23,716 bases of DNA from Roseimarinus sp035271585. GTDB taxonomy: Bacteria; Bacteroidota; Bacteroidia; Bacteroidales; Prolixibacteraceae. A model generated the notes under the pieces. That model was not told where the DNA came from and did no database searches. It saw only the letters and a program-made list of their open reading frames with translations. Numbering within the stretch: position 1 is the stretch's first letter; every line of letters starts with the position of its first letter. The position numbers and the translations under genes were made by a program. Location of the stretch: assembly GCA_035271585.1 (NCBI GenBank), contig DATERL010000114.1:1-23716 (forward strand). Direction: 5' to 3'. Below are positions 16,141 to 23,716 of this stretch, piece by piece.

Positions 16141-17292
16141 ATGATTTCTCAAAGAGCAGAGCAAATATCGCCATTTATTGTAATGGAAGTTTTGGAAAAA
16201 GCGTCCGAAATGGAACGTCAGGGAATAAATGTAGTTCACCTCGAAGTGGGAGAACCCGATTTTTGCCTGCCCAAGTGTGTTGCCAATGCTGCCATGGATG
16301 CTTATACCGAAAACCGATCGCATTATACCCACAGTTTGGGCGATCCCGAGCTGAGGGCCGAAATTGTGAAGAAGTATAAGCAAGAATATAATGTGAGCAT
16401 TTTGCCCGAACAAATTATTGTTACCTCGGGAAGTTCGCCAGCCATTTTGCTGGTATTGGGCGCCCTCTGCAATCCGGGCGACGAAGTTATTTTGTCGGAT
16501 CCGGGTTATGCTTGCTATGCTAATTTTTTACGCTTTATCGATGCTAAGGCAGTTAAAGTTCCGGTTTACGAAGCAGATGGCTTTCAATATCGGCCCGAGG
16601 AAATTTGTAAACGCATTAGCGATAAAACAAAGGCCATTTTAATTAATAGCCCAATGAATCCAAGCGGAAATTTATTGTCGGCTGAGTTGATGCAGCAATT
16701 GGCCAAATTTAATGTGCCCATTATTTCCGACGAAATTTATCATGGTTTGGTTTATGAAGGCAAGGCACATTCGATGCTTGAGTTTTCGAAAAAATGCTTT
16801 GTGCTCAATGGTTTTTCGAAGCGTTATGCCATGACTGGCCTTCGCCTAGGATACGTTGTTGCGCCCCTTGAATACATCAGACCGATGCAAAAACTACAAC
16901 AAAACTTGTTTATATGTGCCAGCTCAACAGCTCAACGCGCTGGTATTGCTGCTTTGCGCTCGGCCGAATGTGATGTTGCCCAAATGAAGGAAACATACAA
17001 TAAAAGACGTTTGTATATTATTGATCGTTTAAAAGGCTTGGGCTTTAATATTGCGGTTGAACCCACGGGCGCATTTTATGTGTTTGTAAATGCCCGCCAT
17101 ATTTCCGACGATAGTTATAAACTGGCTTTCGATATTTTGGAAAAAGCCCATGTTGGGGTTACTCCCGGTATCGATTTTGGTGAAAATGGCGAAGGATTTC
17201 TGCGTTTTTCGTATGCCAATTCAATTGAAAATATCAAGGAAGGAATGGATCGCTTGGCATTGTATTTAAAGAATCGGAATACGCTGGTTTAA
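16141..17292 (+). CDS. Class I PLP-dependent aminotransferase
   Basis: The start is chosen at the ATG at 16141 (383 residues). An ATG 45 bases upstream would add a lysine-rich segment before ISQRAEQISPF, the usual family N-terminus. PLP-binding residues are visible: N173 in SPMNPSG, D197 and Y200 in SDEIYHG, Schiff-base lysine K227 in GFSKRYAMTGLRLGY, and R355 in FLRFSYA, which binds the substrate alpha-carboxylate. The fold is type I, aminotransferase class I/II, close to aspartate or aromatic/branched-chain aminotransferases; the amino donor cannot be fixed from sequence. It seems to be transcribed alone. The 104 bases before the convergent TonB receptor gene are T-rich on this strand and contain no clear hairpin. 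Confidence 0.92.
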   Translation: MISQRAEQISPFIVMEVLEKASEMERQGINVVHLEVGEPDFCLPKCVANAAMDAYTENRSHYTHSLGDPELRAEIVKKYKQEYNVSILPEQIIVTSGSSPAILLVLGALCNPGDEVILSDPGYACYANFLRFIDAKAVKVPVYEADGFQYRPEEICKRISDKTKAILINSPMNPSGNLLSAELMQQLAKFNVPIISDEIYHGLVYEGKAHSMLEFSKKCFVLNGFSKRYAMTGLRLGYVVAPLEYIRPMQKLQQNLFICASSTAQRAGIAALRSAECDVAQMKETYNKRRLYIIDRLKGLGFNIAVEPTGAFYVFVNARHISDDSYKLAFDILEKAHVGVTPGIDFGENGEGFLRFSYANSIENIKEGMDRLALYLKNRNTLV

Positions 17293-17396
17293 GTTTGTGT
17301 ATTTGAAGTTTTTCTGCTTTTTGAAATTTGTCTTTCGTCTTTTTAAATTTCTTATCTGTAGGCTTTGCCATCATTTTATAACGGTATAAATACGGT

Positions 17397-19850
17397 TTAG
17401 AAAGTGGCCGATAATTTAAGGTTAAAGGTGATGCCGGTTAAGCGATTCGGTATTGAATGGAAATTATTATAGATGTCGGTAATGAAGAAGTACGACGATG
17501 TGTTTTTGATGTCCATTATATTGAATACCTCGAGGCTGATGTCGGCCGATTCTAAGCGGTTTAGGAAATTTATTTTGGTAAGGTTTTTACTATTGGTAAC
17601 CAATAGCCGTGTAAAACCAATATCAACCCTCCGGTACGATTCGATACGGGCTATTTGTGTGTGGCGTTCGCTGCGTGGTAGGCCGTAGGGCGCTCCGGTG
17701 ATAAAATGCCCGGTTAGGTTCATTTGGTAGTGAGGTAGTCCGGGCATGTAGTCTTGAAAAAACATGCTGAATTTAAAGCGCTGATCGGAGGGACGCGGTA
17801 TATAGCCAACCGATACGATATTTTTTCCGTCATCGATACGTTTGTAGTCGCCCGGTATGTCTTCTTCGGTTTTCATTAACGACATGCTCACCCACGATTG
17901 CGTACCACTTACAAATTCGCCGTTCACCTTAAAATCGGCACCGTAAGCATAACCATTCGAAATAAGATTGGATAAATATCGAACCCTTACGTTTTCAATT
18001 TGGTAGGGAATCAGGTCGCGAAGCCATTTATAATAGGTTTCGAAAGTGAGTTTGAAAGGGCGTTCCCAGGCAACAAACGAATAATCGAGTCCAGCTACTG
18101 CGTGGATAGAGTAGGGGGTTTGAATGTTTGGGTTGACATTTCCGTAAAGGTCTTTTATTTCGCGGTAAAAAGGGGGTTGGTGGTACCACCCTAACGATAT
18201 TCGGGGAATAATGTCATGTTTGACTCCGGTTTGCAAGGATGCTGATATTCGGGGACTTATCGTAATTTTATCGGTATAGCTCCAATAATGCGCTCTAACG
18301 CCACCAGTAATCAACAGTTCTCCTATGTTGGTGGTTAAGCGGGTAGTATTCTGCATAAAACCCATGTATCGTTGCCCTTGGTGTTGGTTGTCGTCGGGTT
18401 TGGCAACATAATAGAGCTTTACCTCTTTGTTGGAGTAAGGTAACGAATAGCCTGCTGAATCGCGGCTTTCCCATTCGTTCATTTTATCGCTGATGATTTC
18501 GTGTTTAAAGTCGAGCCCCCATTGTAAAAAGTGATTGCCTGCTTTTACCCCCCCTCGGTGCGAAAGGCCTGCTACTGTAGCATTAAAGAAATTGCGTCCG
18601 TGTTCGTGGTAGCTACCGATGCCAATATTCATCGACGAGTCGTCTTGCTCCACGGTACCAGCGTTTTCAACTTTATTTAAAAGGTAAGCACCAATAATGT
18701 CGAATGTTTCTTGCTCGTCGGTGTTAAAGGCCGAAGCAATAAATTTGAAATAGGCGTTACGCGTGGGGTCAAATTGGAGGTAAAATGAGCCGGTTATGGT
18801 TTGAAAACGGTCAATTTCCTGTCCTTTATAGTTGATGGTTAATTTATTTTGATCGTTCCAAATTCCGGTTGTTGTAACCCGGGTAGTAGGTACGTATTGG
18901 TAACTGTTCATCGAAGCCGTACCCAAAAAACCCAATTCTGTTTTTTTACTCAAAGCGTAGGTAAAAAAGCCTTGGTAATCGATAAATAATGGGTTGTAGT
19001 CGCCTTTTTCTTCTAGGCTTCCGAGTAAATACTGGAAGGTTTTGTAACGCACCCCCATATTATACGTAAATTTTTTGTTCTTGCTAATGTCTTCGGCATG
19101 AGCTTTACCACCCAGTAAACTGATTGATGCCGAGGCTGAAAATTCGCGTGGACGATGGTATTTTATATCCAATACCGACGACATTTTATCACCATATTTG
19201 GCATCGAACCCACCGGCCGAGAACTCGATGGACGATACCATGTCGCTGTTTACAAAGCTAAGACCCTCTTGTTGTCCCGAGCGCACAAGGTAGGGACGGT
19301 AAACTTCAATGTCGTTCACGTAAACCAGGTTTTCGTCGAAGCTTCCGCCACGAACCGAATACTGACTGCTGAGTTCGTTGCTCGATGTAACGCCGGGAAG
19401 GGTTTTGAGCACGCCTTCGATGGTGCCAACCCCCACGTCGGGCAAGCGGTCGGCAGCCCTAGGGTTAATGCGAACAATATTACCCGAAGTTTGGGTCTGC
19501 CCGCTCACAACAACCTCGTCAAGTTCGGTGTAATTAGAAATTAGCGTAACGTTATATTGTGCATTATCATCGGCTTTGAAAATGAAAGTTTTTTCGTGTA
19601 TTGTGTAACCCATCGACGAAAAACCAACAATAATTTCGCGCCCCGAAGGAATACGTAACAAGAATTCGCCTTTTCGGTTGGTGGAAGTGCCAAAGGGATA
19701 ATTTTTTAATGCAACGTTAACCATCTCGATAGGGTTTCCTTCTTCGTCGGAAACTATACCGTAAAGTGTTGCGTTACTTGTTTGTGCGGGTAGTTTGGAA
19801 ACAAATAAAACAACAAATAATATGCTTGTGAGTAAATATAATCTGTTCAT
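17397..19850 (-). CDS. TonB-dependent outer-membrane receptor with carboxypeptidase-regulatory-like N-domain
   Basis: The ATG at 19850 gives 817 residues and a clean signal peptide (hydrophobic 5-20, then LPAQ); the longer frame starts at TTG three codons earlier. Order of parts: a CarboxypepD-regulatory-like beta domain (about 28-105, GIVSDEEGNPIEMVNVAL), then ELDEVVVSG, then a plug domain (about 115-225) with TLPGVTSSNE, YSVRGGSFDENLVYVNDIEVYRPY and GGFDAKYGDKMSSVLDI. A 22-strand-type barrel follows to the terminal phenylalanine (NLKLSATF). It should import a ligand across the outer membrane using TonB energy. It is shorter than SusC proteins, and there is no SusD gene next to it, so it is not a typical polysaccharide-utilisation pair. 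The ligand is unknown. A TATTTTTG sequence sits only 7 bases before the ATG. Confidence 0.93.
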   Translation of the reverse strand: MNRLYLLTSILFVVLFVSKLPAQTSNATLYGIVSDEEGNPIEMVNVALKNYPFGTSTNRKGEFLLRIPSGREIIVGFSSMGYTIHEKTFIFKADDNAQYNVTLISNYTELDEVVVSGQTQTSGNIVRINPRAADRLPDVGVGTIEGVLKTLPGVTSSNELSSQYSVRGGSFDENLVYVNDIEVYRPYLVRSGQQEGLSFVNSDMVSSIEFSAGGFDAKYGDKMSSVLDIKYHRPREFSASASISLLGGKAHAEDISKNKKFTYNMGVRYKTFQYLLGSLEEKGDYNPLFIDYQGFFTYALSKKTELGFLGTASMNSYQYVPTTRVTTTGIWNDQNKLTINYKGQEIDRFQTITGSFYLQFDPTRNAYFKFIASAFNTDEQETFDIIGAYLLNKVENAGTVEQDDSSMNIGIGSYHEHGRNFFNATVAGLSHRGGVKAGNHFLQWGLDFKHEIISDKMNEWESRDSAGYSLPYSNKEVKLYYVAKPDDNQHQGQRYMGFMQNTTRLTTNIGELLITGGVRAHYWSYTDKITISPRISASLQTGVKHDIIPRISLGWYHQPPFYREIKDLYGNVNPNIQTPYSIHAVAGLDYSFVAWERPFKLTFETYYKWLRDLIPYQIENVRVRYLSNLISNGYAYGADFKVNGEFVSGTQSWVSMSLMKTEEDIPGDYKRIDDGKNIVSVGYIPRPSDQRFKFSMFFQDYMPGLPHYQMNLTGHFITGAPYGLPRSERHTQIARIESYRRVDIGFTRLLVTNSKNLTKINFLNRLESADISLEVFNIMDIKNTSSYFFITDIYNNFHSIPNRLTGITFNLKLSATF

Positions 19851-19917
19851 GTACTGCAAAAATAATATTTCAATGAATATTAACGTTCTTTAAGTGGGCG
19901 AATTGTTCACAGAGGAT

Positions 19918-19925
19918 TATATTTG
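19918..19925 (+). promoter_or_regulatory. Putative Bacteroidota -7 promoter element for the LysE-type gene
   Basis: TATATTTG matches TAnnTTTG exactly, 47 bases before the ATG at 19973. As with the element at 286-293, a well-spaced -33 TTTG is not evident, so support is partial. Confidence 0.4.
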
Positions 19926-19972
19926 CAAAAAGTTAATGATAGTTTGTGTTAGTCGGTTTATTTTATTAAGGA

Positions 19973-20614
19973 ATGTTAGTTGATTTATTTTTCAAGGGAT
20001 TATTGGCAGGCTTATTAGTTTCGGTACCGGTTGGGCCAATGGCTGTATTGGTTATTCAACGCACGGCCAACAGGGATTTAAAGTCAGGGATTTACTCAGG
20101 TTTAGGCATTGCCGTTACCGATACAATTTGGGCTTTGTTTGCCGGTTTTAGTGTTTCGTACATTATTAGCTTCTTAAGGGAACATCAAGCAGTAATTCAG
20201 ATTATTGGCGCTATTGCATTGTTTGTTCTTGGTTTTTATATTTTTAATTCGCACCCCGTATCGGCTGTTCGAAAGTTTAAACGAAAGGGTGCAAGTCCAG
20301 TTAAATGTTTTTTCTCGGCTTTTGCATTTGCACTCTCTAATCCAGTTATTTTATTGGCTTATATAGTAGTTTTTGCCAGTACAAACATTGTTTTTAATAT
20401 ACACCACCTTGCTTCGCCCATTGTGTTTATTACAGGTTTCTTAAGTGGAGCAATGGGTTGGTGGGTCTTTATATCGCTAACAGTTAATCGTTTCAGACAT
20501 CATTTTAATCTGAATATTTTATGGTGGTTCAATAAGGTCTCGGGATCGTTTATTATGGTTTTTGTAGTGGTGTTGGTTTTAAAAGTGGTTTTTACAGGAA
20601 ACCTTCCTATTTAA
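19973..20614 (+). CDS. LysE/RhtB-family exporter
   Basis: This is a 213-residue inner-membrane protein with about six hydrophobic segments. The N-terminus has the LysE-family hallmark GLLAGLLVSVPVGPMAVLVI followed by a charged link and GIYSGLGIAVTDTIWALFAG. The third segment (about 70-90, IIGAIALFVLGFYIF) is followed by a short basic cytoplasmic loop (KFKRKGASPVK). The family exports amino acids or related small molecules; the substrate is unknown. An AAGGA sits directly against the ATG, too close to act as a normal ribosome binding site. Its TAA stop overlaps the TAA of the convergent sugar kinase gene in a shared TTAA (20611-20614). Confidence 0.9.
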   Translation: MLVDLFFKGLLAGLLVSVPVGPMAVLVIQRTANRDLKSGIYSGLGIAVTDTIWALFAGFSVSYIISFLREHQAVIQIIGAIALFVLGFYIFNSHPVSAVRKFKRKGASPVKCFFSAFAFALSNPVILLAYIVVFASTNIVFNIHHLASPIVFITGFLSGAMGWWVFISLTVNRFRHHFNLNILWWFNKVSGSFIMVFVVVLVLKVVFTGNLPI

Positions 20615-22002
20615 AACGGATTGTAAGTTTTTACTTTCATCGATTTTGTAAAATAAGAATCAGCCTCGGGTTGACTTTTAAATTTTTTCAATGATAAAGC
20701 TTGAATCATTAAATTTCCAGTAACGGCGCCTTCAACAGGGCCGGCTTTTACAATTTTTTGTGTGGTATTTGCCGTGAGCTGACATAGTAATTCCGATTTT
20801 GCACCACCCCCTGTAATGTGCACAATATCAATTGTATTGCCGCTAATTTTTTCAAAAACCGATAGGCTCTCCATGAACGAGTTGGCCAAACTGTCGAAAG
20901 CACAGCGGTAATATTGCGCTTCATTTTCGAAAACAATACCGTACTTGTTTGATAGATATTGATCGAAAGCTATTTTCATGTTTTCAGGATTGTAAAACAG
21001 CTTATCCGATGGGTCGATAAGGTAGGTACTTGCTTGCAGAGCTGTTGCTATTTGATCAATTTGCTCGTAGGAATGAATGTTGCCAAATGCCGCTTTTAGT
21101 TGTTGGATAAGCCAAAGTCCCATCAGGTTTTTAAGTGGTCTGAATTTACCTTCGTGGGTCATTTCGTTGGTAACTCCAAACTTGTATGCTTGTTCGCTCA
21201 GTAATGGCTTATCCGAAAAAATGCCTACAATGCACCAAGTTCCTGTTGATATAAAAGCTGCATTTTGTTGATTTGTATTAAGCGCAGCAACAGCACTGGC
21301 CGTGTCGTGACCAGCAACTGCAATGACTTCAGTTGATGGTGCTTTGAATTGTTTTAATGTACCCAACTTTGTACCCGAACTCACTGGTTGATTGGTGAGG
21401 ATATTGGTAAGTCCCAGTTCTTTTATTATCAAAGGATCCCAATTGCTGGTTTCAATATTTAATAGTTGGCTGGTGTTTGCCAACGTTAGTTCATTGGCCA
21501 TTTTACCCGAAAGATAATAGTTGATGTAATCGGACATGAAAAGCACCCTGCTGGTTCGTTTTAATACGGCGGTATTTTTTATGCTCTCAAATTGATACAG
21601 GCTATTAAAAATGTTGTAGTTAATGCCTGTTCGTTTAAACGTTTCAAAATCGCTTAGGGTTTGATTCCATTGTTCTTGCATCCCTTTTGTTCGGGTATCA
21701 CGATAAGATACCGGATTTTCAAGTGGTAGCCCATCTTTGCCAATTAATACGAAATCGACTCCCCACGAATCGACTCCAATACTTAAAATGGGAATATCGG
21801 AATTGGCATAGGCCTTTTTAATTCCTATGTCAATTCCGCTTGTTATTTTGTCCAAATTCCAGCGCAAGTGTCCATCAATTTGTTCGTATTCATTTTCGAA
21901 ACGATGAATTTCTCGCAATTCGAGTTGTTTGTTAAAAACACCTTGAACAACGCGTATGCTGCCAGCGCCCATATCAATGGCAAGGCACGAAAATGGTTTC
22001 AT
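20611..22002 (-). CDS. FGGY-family sugar kinase, rhamnulokinase (RhaB)-like
   Basis: The 463-residue cytosolic kinase phosphorylates a ketose using ATP. N-terminal phosphate loop: AIDMGAGSIR (8-17). Substrate-side motif: GVDSWGVDF (76-84), followed by NPVSYRDTRT. Catalytic base: D233 in VAGHDTASAVA. Then STGTW (252-256), and near the C-terminus ITGGGAKSELLCQL and AGPVEGAVTGN, both typical of the RhaB branch of FGGY kinases. This suggests L-rhamnulose, but the L-fucose-isomerase-family neighbour makes L-fuculose or another 6-deoxy-ketose just as plausible. The ATG is one base after the isomerase stop, and AAAGGAG lies about 6-7 bases before it, a strong Shine-Dalgarno sequence. Operon partner and translational coupling are clear. 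Confidence 0.9.
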   Translation of the reverse strand: MKPFSCLAIDMGAGSIRVVQGVFNKQLELREIHRFENEYEQIDGHLRWNLDKITSGIDIGIKKAYANSDIPILSIGVDSWGVDFVLIGKDGLPLENPVSYRDTRTKGMQEQWNQTLSDFETFKRTGINYNIFNSLYQFESIKNTAVLKRTSRVLFMSDYINYYLSGKMANELTLANTSQLLNIETSNWDPLIIKELGLTNILTNQPVSSGTKLGTLKQFKAPSTEVIAVAGHDTASAVAALNTNQQNAAFISTGTWCIVGIFSDKPLLSEQAYKFGVTNEMTHEGKFRPLKNLMGLWLIQQLKAAFGNIHSYEQIDQIATALQASTYLIDPSDKLFYNPENMKIAFDQYLSNKYGIVFENEAQYYRCAFDSLANSFMESLSVFEKISGNTIDIVHITGGGAKSELLCQLTANTTQKIVKAGPVEGAVTGNLMIQALSLKKFKSQPEADSYFTKSMKVKTYNPF

Positions 22003-22003
22003 T

Positions 22004-22015
22004 TTAAGCTCCTTT
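22004..22015 (-). promoter_or_regulatory. Strong Shine-Dalgarno sequence for the sugar kinase gene
   Basis: Read on the minus strand, AAAGGAG lies at the very end of the isomerase coding sequence (about 22015 to 22009), followed by CTTAAA and the kinase ATG at 22002. Other genes in the window lack a comparable site, which fits the weak use of Shine-Dalgarno sequences in Bacteroidota. Confidence 0.7.
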
Positions 22016-23716
22016 CGCCCTTAGTTTTTTAGCAGCATATTCGCCTCCGTTAATCAGGTGCAATAGCGGTTGAGGCCGATCGGTTCCTTCAATAAATGCC
22101 GGACGTGCTTGCCATGGTGCAACCGATACCACATTGCACAAGTCCATCCAATATTCCAATACCGACGGTTTAAGACCCCAAATCATGTGGAAGTGGTTGG
22201 CTGGTGCATATTGTTTGTATTCGGTCATGGTGGCATATTTCGGAACTATCCAACTGTGAGGCCAGGTTACGTTTGAGCTGTTGGCAACAAAATTGGATAA
22301 TTTATCGGGCAGGTTAACTGTTTGGGCTTCGTCCCAAATTAAACTGAACATGCCGCTAAGAAAACTGTAGGTTAAGCGGCTGGCAATACCTTGAATGCCG
22401 CCTGGCGAAACAAATGTTACACTGTTGCCACCACCAGGAAAATAACCCGGTTCGGCTGCGGGCATCGATATTCTTTTTAATAGCGATTGGCTTTTATCGC
22501 CAGGCAAACCAGCCCAGTTCAAACTGGCCGAACCTGAGTTGTTGCCATCAACAATGCCTTTGAGTGCCCATAGCTCATCGCCGTTTACACGAATTCCTAA
22601 TTCTTTGGCTTTATCAACCAATTCGTTGGGGCTCCATACTTTTCTGAAGTCCATAAACAGTGGAGGGTTGCCACCGGTTAACCATGTTTTAAAAAGCATA
22701 GTTAGAGTTCCTTGCATGTCGGCTTCGGTGCCAAAAGGAATTACGTTTTTAGGGCCGTTGTGGTCAAATGTCGAGTTGAAGAGCGATTCGGCCATGTCGC
22801 AAATAGGCATTGGAATGCCCCTGCGATCGCTGCCCCATTCAAGTTGGTTCATAAAAGCGCCGCCTACTGCGTTGAGTTCAGATAGCAAATCGCGCATAAT
22901 CAAGTACATCGACAATGATTGATCGAGTAGTTCGCTGCCATTGTTTGGTGCGATTTCAATATCTTTCAGACCACCTACAAGCCATGCACGCAATGCTTTT
23001 AGTTCTTCTTTATCGTAGTCTTTTTTGGTGAGTTTGTCGGCCAATAGTTTCATGTCGAGGCGGGTAACCTCAATTCCAAATGTTTCGCGGGTGGCGTTAA
23101 CATGGGTGAGTGCGGTTTCCATGCCCATCGAGTCGTGTCCAAAACAAACCACCCGACGTCCTTTAAGGCCAACATTAGTTATGGCAGCATAAAGCCATTC
23201 CACTAAATTATCTATGGTCGAAGGTGTGATTTCGGGCTTGAGTCCGTTGTCGCTCCAATTGCCAATGTTTAAATGAGAAAGAATTCCTTGTTGGGCAAAA
23301 GCGCCATTTACGGCTTGTGCAAATACAACCCCTGGTTTTGGAGCGCTGTTGCCACAAGTTATGTTTAAAGGTGTGTTTTTAGGAAATTGAGCCAATAAAC
23401 TCATTAAAGTAAGTTGAGGAAAAGCCCAGGTGTCGGGTGTACAAACCAAAATACCAACGCCCTCCGATTTGAATTGACGGGCAACTATATCGGCTTCTTT
23501 TTCACCGTCGATTAAAACGGGACTCCAAACCACCCTGATGTTGTCGGAGGTTGGAACTTTAATTCTGCTCGAAATTTTGTTGGCAATCATTTCAACAATG
23601 TTCAATTGACGTTGCCGCGAAGCCTCGTCGACTCGGGGATCGCAGGTTGAACAAACGCCGATAGTGATGTTGTTACCAAAAATACTGTGTTCGTTTTCGC
23701 TAATTCTGATCGCTTT
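22004..23716 (-). CDS. L-fucose-isomerase-family enzyme, 5' end outside the window
   Basis: The reading frame has no stop from 22004 to the window edge at 23716 (570 codons visible), so the gene continues beyond it; the first in-frame start-like codon, a TTG at 23605, is internal. The upstream residues (GVCSTCDPRVDEASRQRQLN) fit the family N-terminus. Residues known as catalytic in E. coli FucI are matched: Glu in FGTEADMQG (codon 22724-22726), Asp in FMDFRKVWSPNE (22649-22651) and His in PANHFHM (22193-22195). NSTFDHNGP and GNNSGSASLN are further family segments. The enzyme should interconvert an aldose and a ketose with a divalent metal; L-fucose is the best-known substrate, but divergence leaves related sugars open. 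The sugar kinase follows after one base. Confidence 0.85.
   Translation of the reverse strand, partial: KAIRISENEHSIFGNNITIGVCSTCDPRVDEASRQRQLNIVEMIANKISSRIKVPTSDNIRVVWSPVLIDGEKEADIVARQFKSEGVGILVCTPDTWAFPQLTLMSLLAQFPKNTPLNITCGNSAPKPGVVFAQAVNGAFAQQGILSHLNIGNWSDNGLKPEITPSTIDNLVEWLYAAITNVGLKGRRVVCFGHDSMGMETALTHVNATRETFGIEVTRLDMKLLADKLTKKDYDKEELKALRAWLVGGLKDIEIAPNNGSELLDQSLSMYLIMRDLLSELNAVGGAFMNQLEWGSDRRGIPMPICDMAESLFNSTFDHNGPKNVIPFGTEADMQGTLTMLFKTWLTGGNPPLFMDFRKVWSPNELVDKAKELGIRVNGDELWALKGIVDGNNSGSASLNWAGLPGDKSQSLLKRISMPAAEPGYFPGGGNSVTFVSPGGIQGIASRLTYSFLSGMFSLIWDEAQTVNLPDKLSNFVANSSNVTWPHSWIVPKYATMTEYKQYAPANHFHMIWGLKPSVLEYWMDLCNVVSVAPWQARPAFIEGTDRPQPLLHLINGGEYAAKKLRAKGA

Noticed and set aside
17397..19850. 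SusC of a polysaccharide-utilisation locus
   Set aside because: The protein is shorter than typical SusC, no SusD-like lipoprotein is adjacent, and the neighbours are not glycan-degrading enzymes.

Overview
The window looks like a chromosome segment from a Bacteroidota bacterium, most likely a Bacteroidales/Marinilabiliales-type member. The lineage is inferred from gene content. Three proteins carry C-terminal type IX secretion (T9SS type A) sorting domains. There is a carboxypeptidase-regulatory-like TonB-dependent receptor, a Bacteroidota-type small DUF2795 protein, and an AddB-like PD-(D/E)XK nuclease. Most genes lack a Shine-Dalgarno sequence, and two leaders carry the Bacteroidota TAnnTTTG -7 element. 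The DNA is AT-rich. I found no rRNA, tRNA, CRISPR array, transposase or phage gene.

Layout. Positions 1-325 are AT-rich and non-coding, with a short degenerate repeat and a likely promoter. A small exported or outer-membrane protein of unknown function follows (326-925, +). It faces a three-gene minus-strand operon (6416 down to 964): two tandem DUF362 proteins with three N-terminal membrane segments and a T9SS tail, then a secreted DUF4380-like protein with a T9SS tail. Upstream on the same strand lie peptidase T (7754-6525), an orphan membrane sensor histidine kinase (9990-8233), a 73-residue DUF2795 protein with a clear intrinsic terminator, and a PduO-type cob(I)alamin adenosyltransferase (10975-10406).

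A divergent intergenic region of about 500 bp (10976-11483) contains a strong minus-strand terminator hairpin that no recognised gene uses. It may end a small RNA or a tiny gene. To the right are the AddB-like nuclease (11484-14318, +), a HAD-IIB phosphatase (14489-15331, +), a convergent sugar nucleotidyltransferase (16051-15326, -), and a class I PLP aminotransferase (16141-17292, +). Then come a TonB-dependent receptor (19850-17397, -), a LysE-family exporter (19973-20614, +), and a minus-strand pair of RhaB-like FGGY sugar kinase (22002-20611) and L-fucose-isomerase-family enzyme. The isomerase frame stays open to the window edge (22004-23716), so that gene is 5'-truncated here.

How genes work together. 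The isomerase and kinase form a deoxysugar (fucose/rhamnose-type) catabolic pair with a one-base gap and an unusually good Shine-Dalgarno sequence. The DUF362/DUF362/DUF4380 operon is the least understood part and the best candidate for an undescribed system: all three products carry T9SS signals, two are predicted membrane-anchored, and the two DUF362 tails are nearly identical at DNA level. Several recognised start codons are internal ATGs; the longest frames begin at TTG or at poorly supported upstream ATGs. I used the ATGs that fit family length and signal-peptide position.
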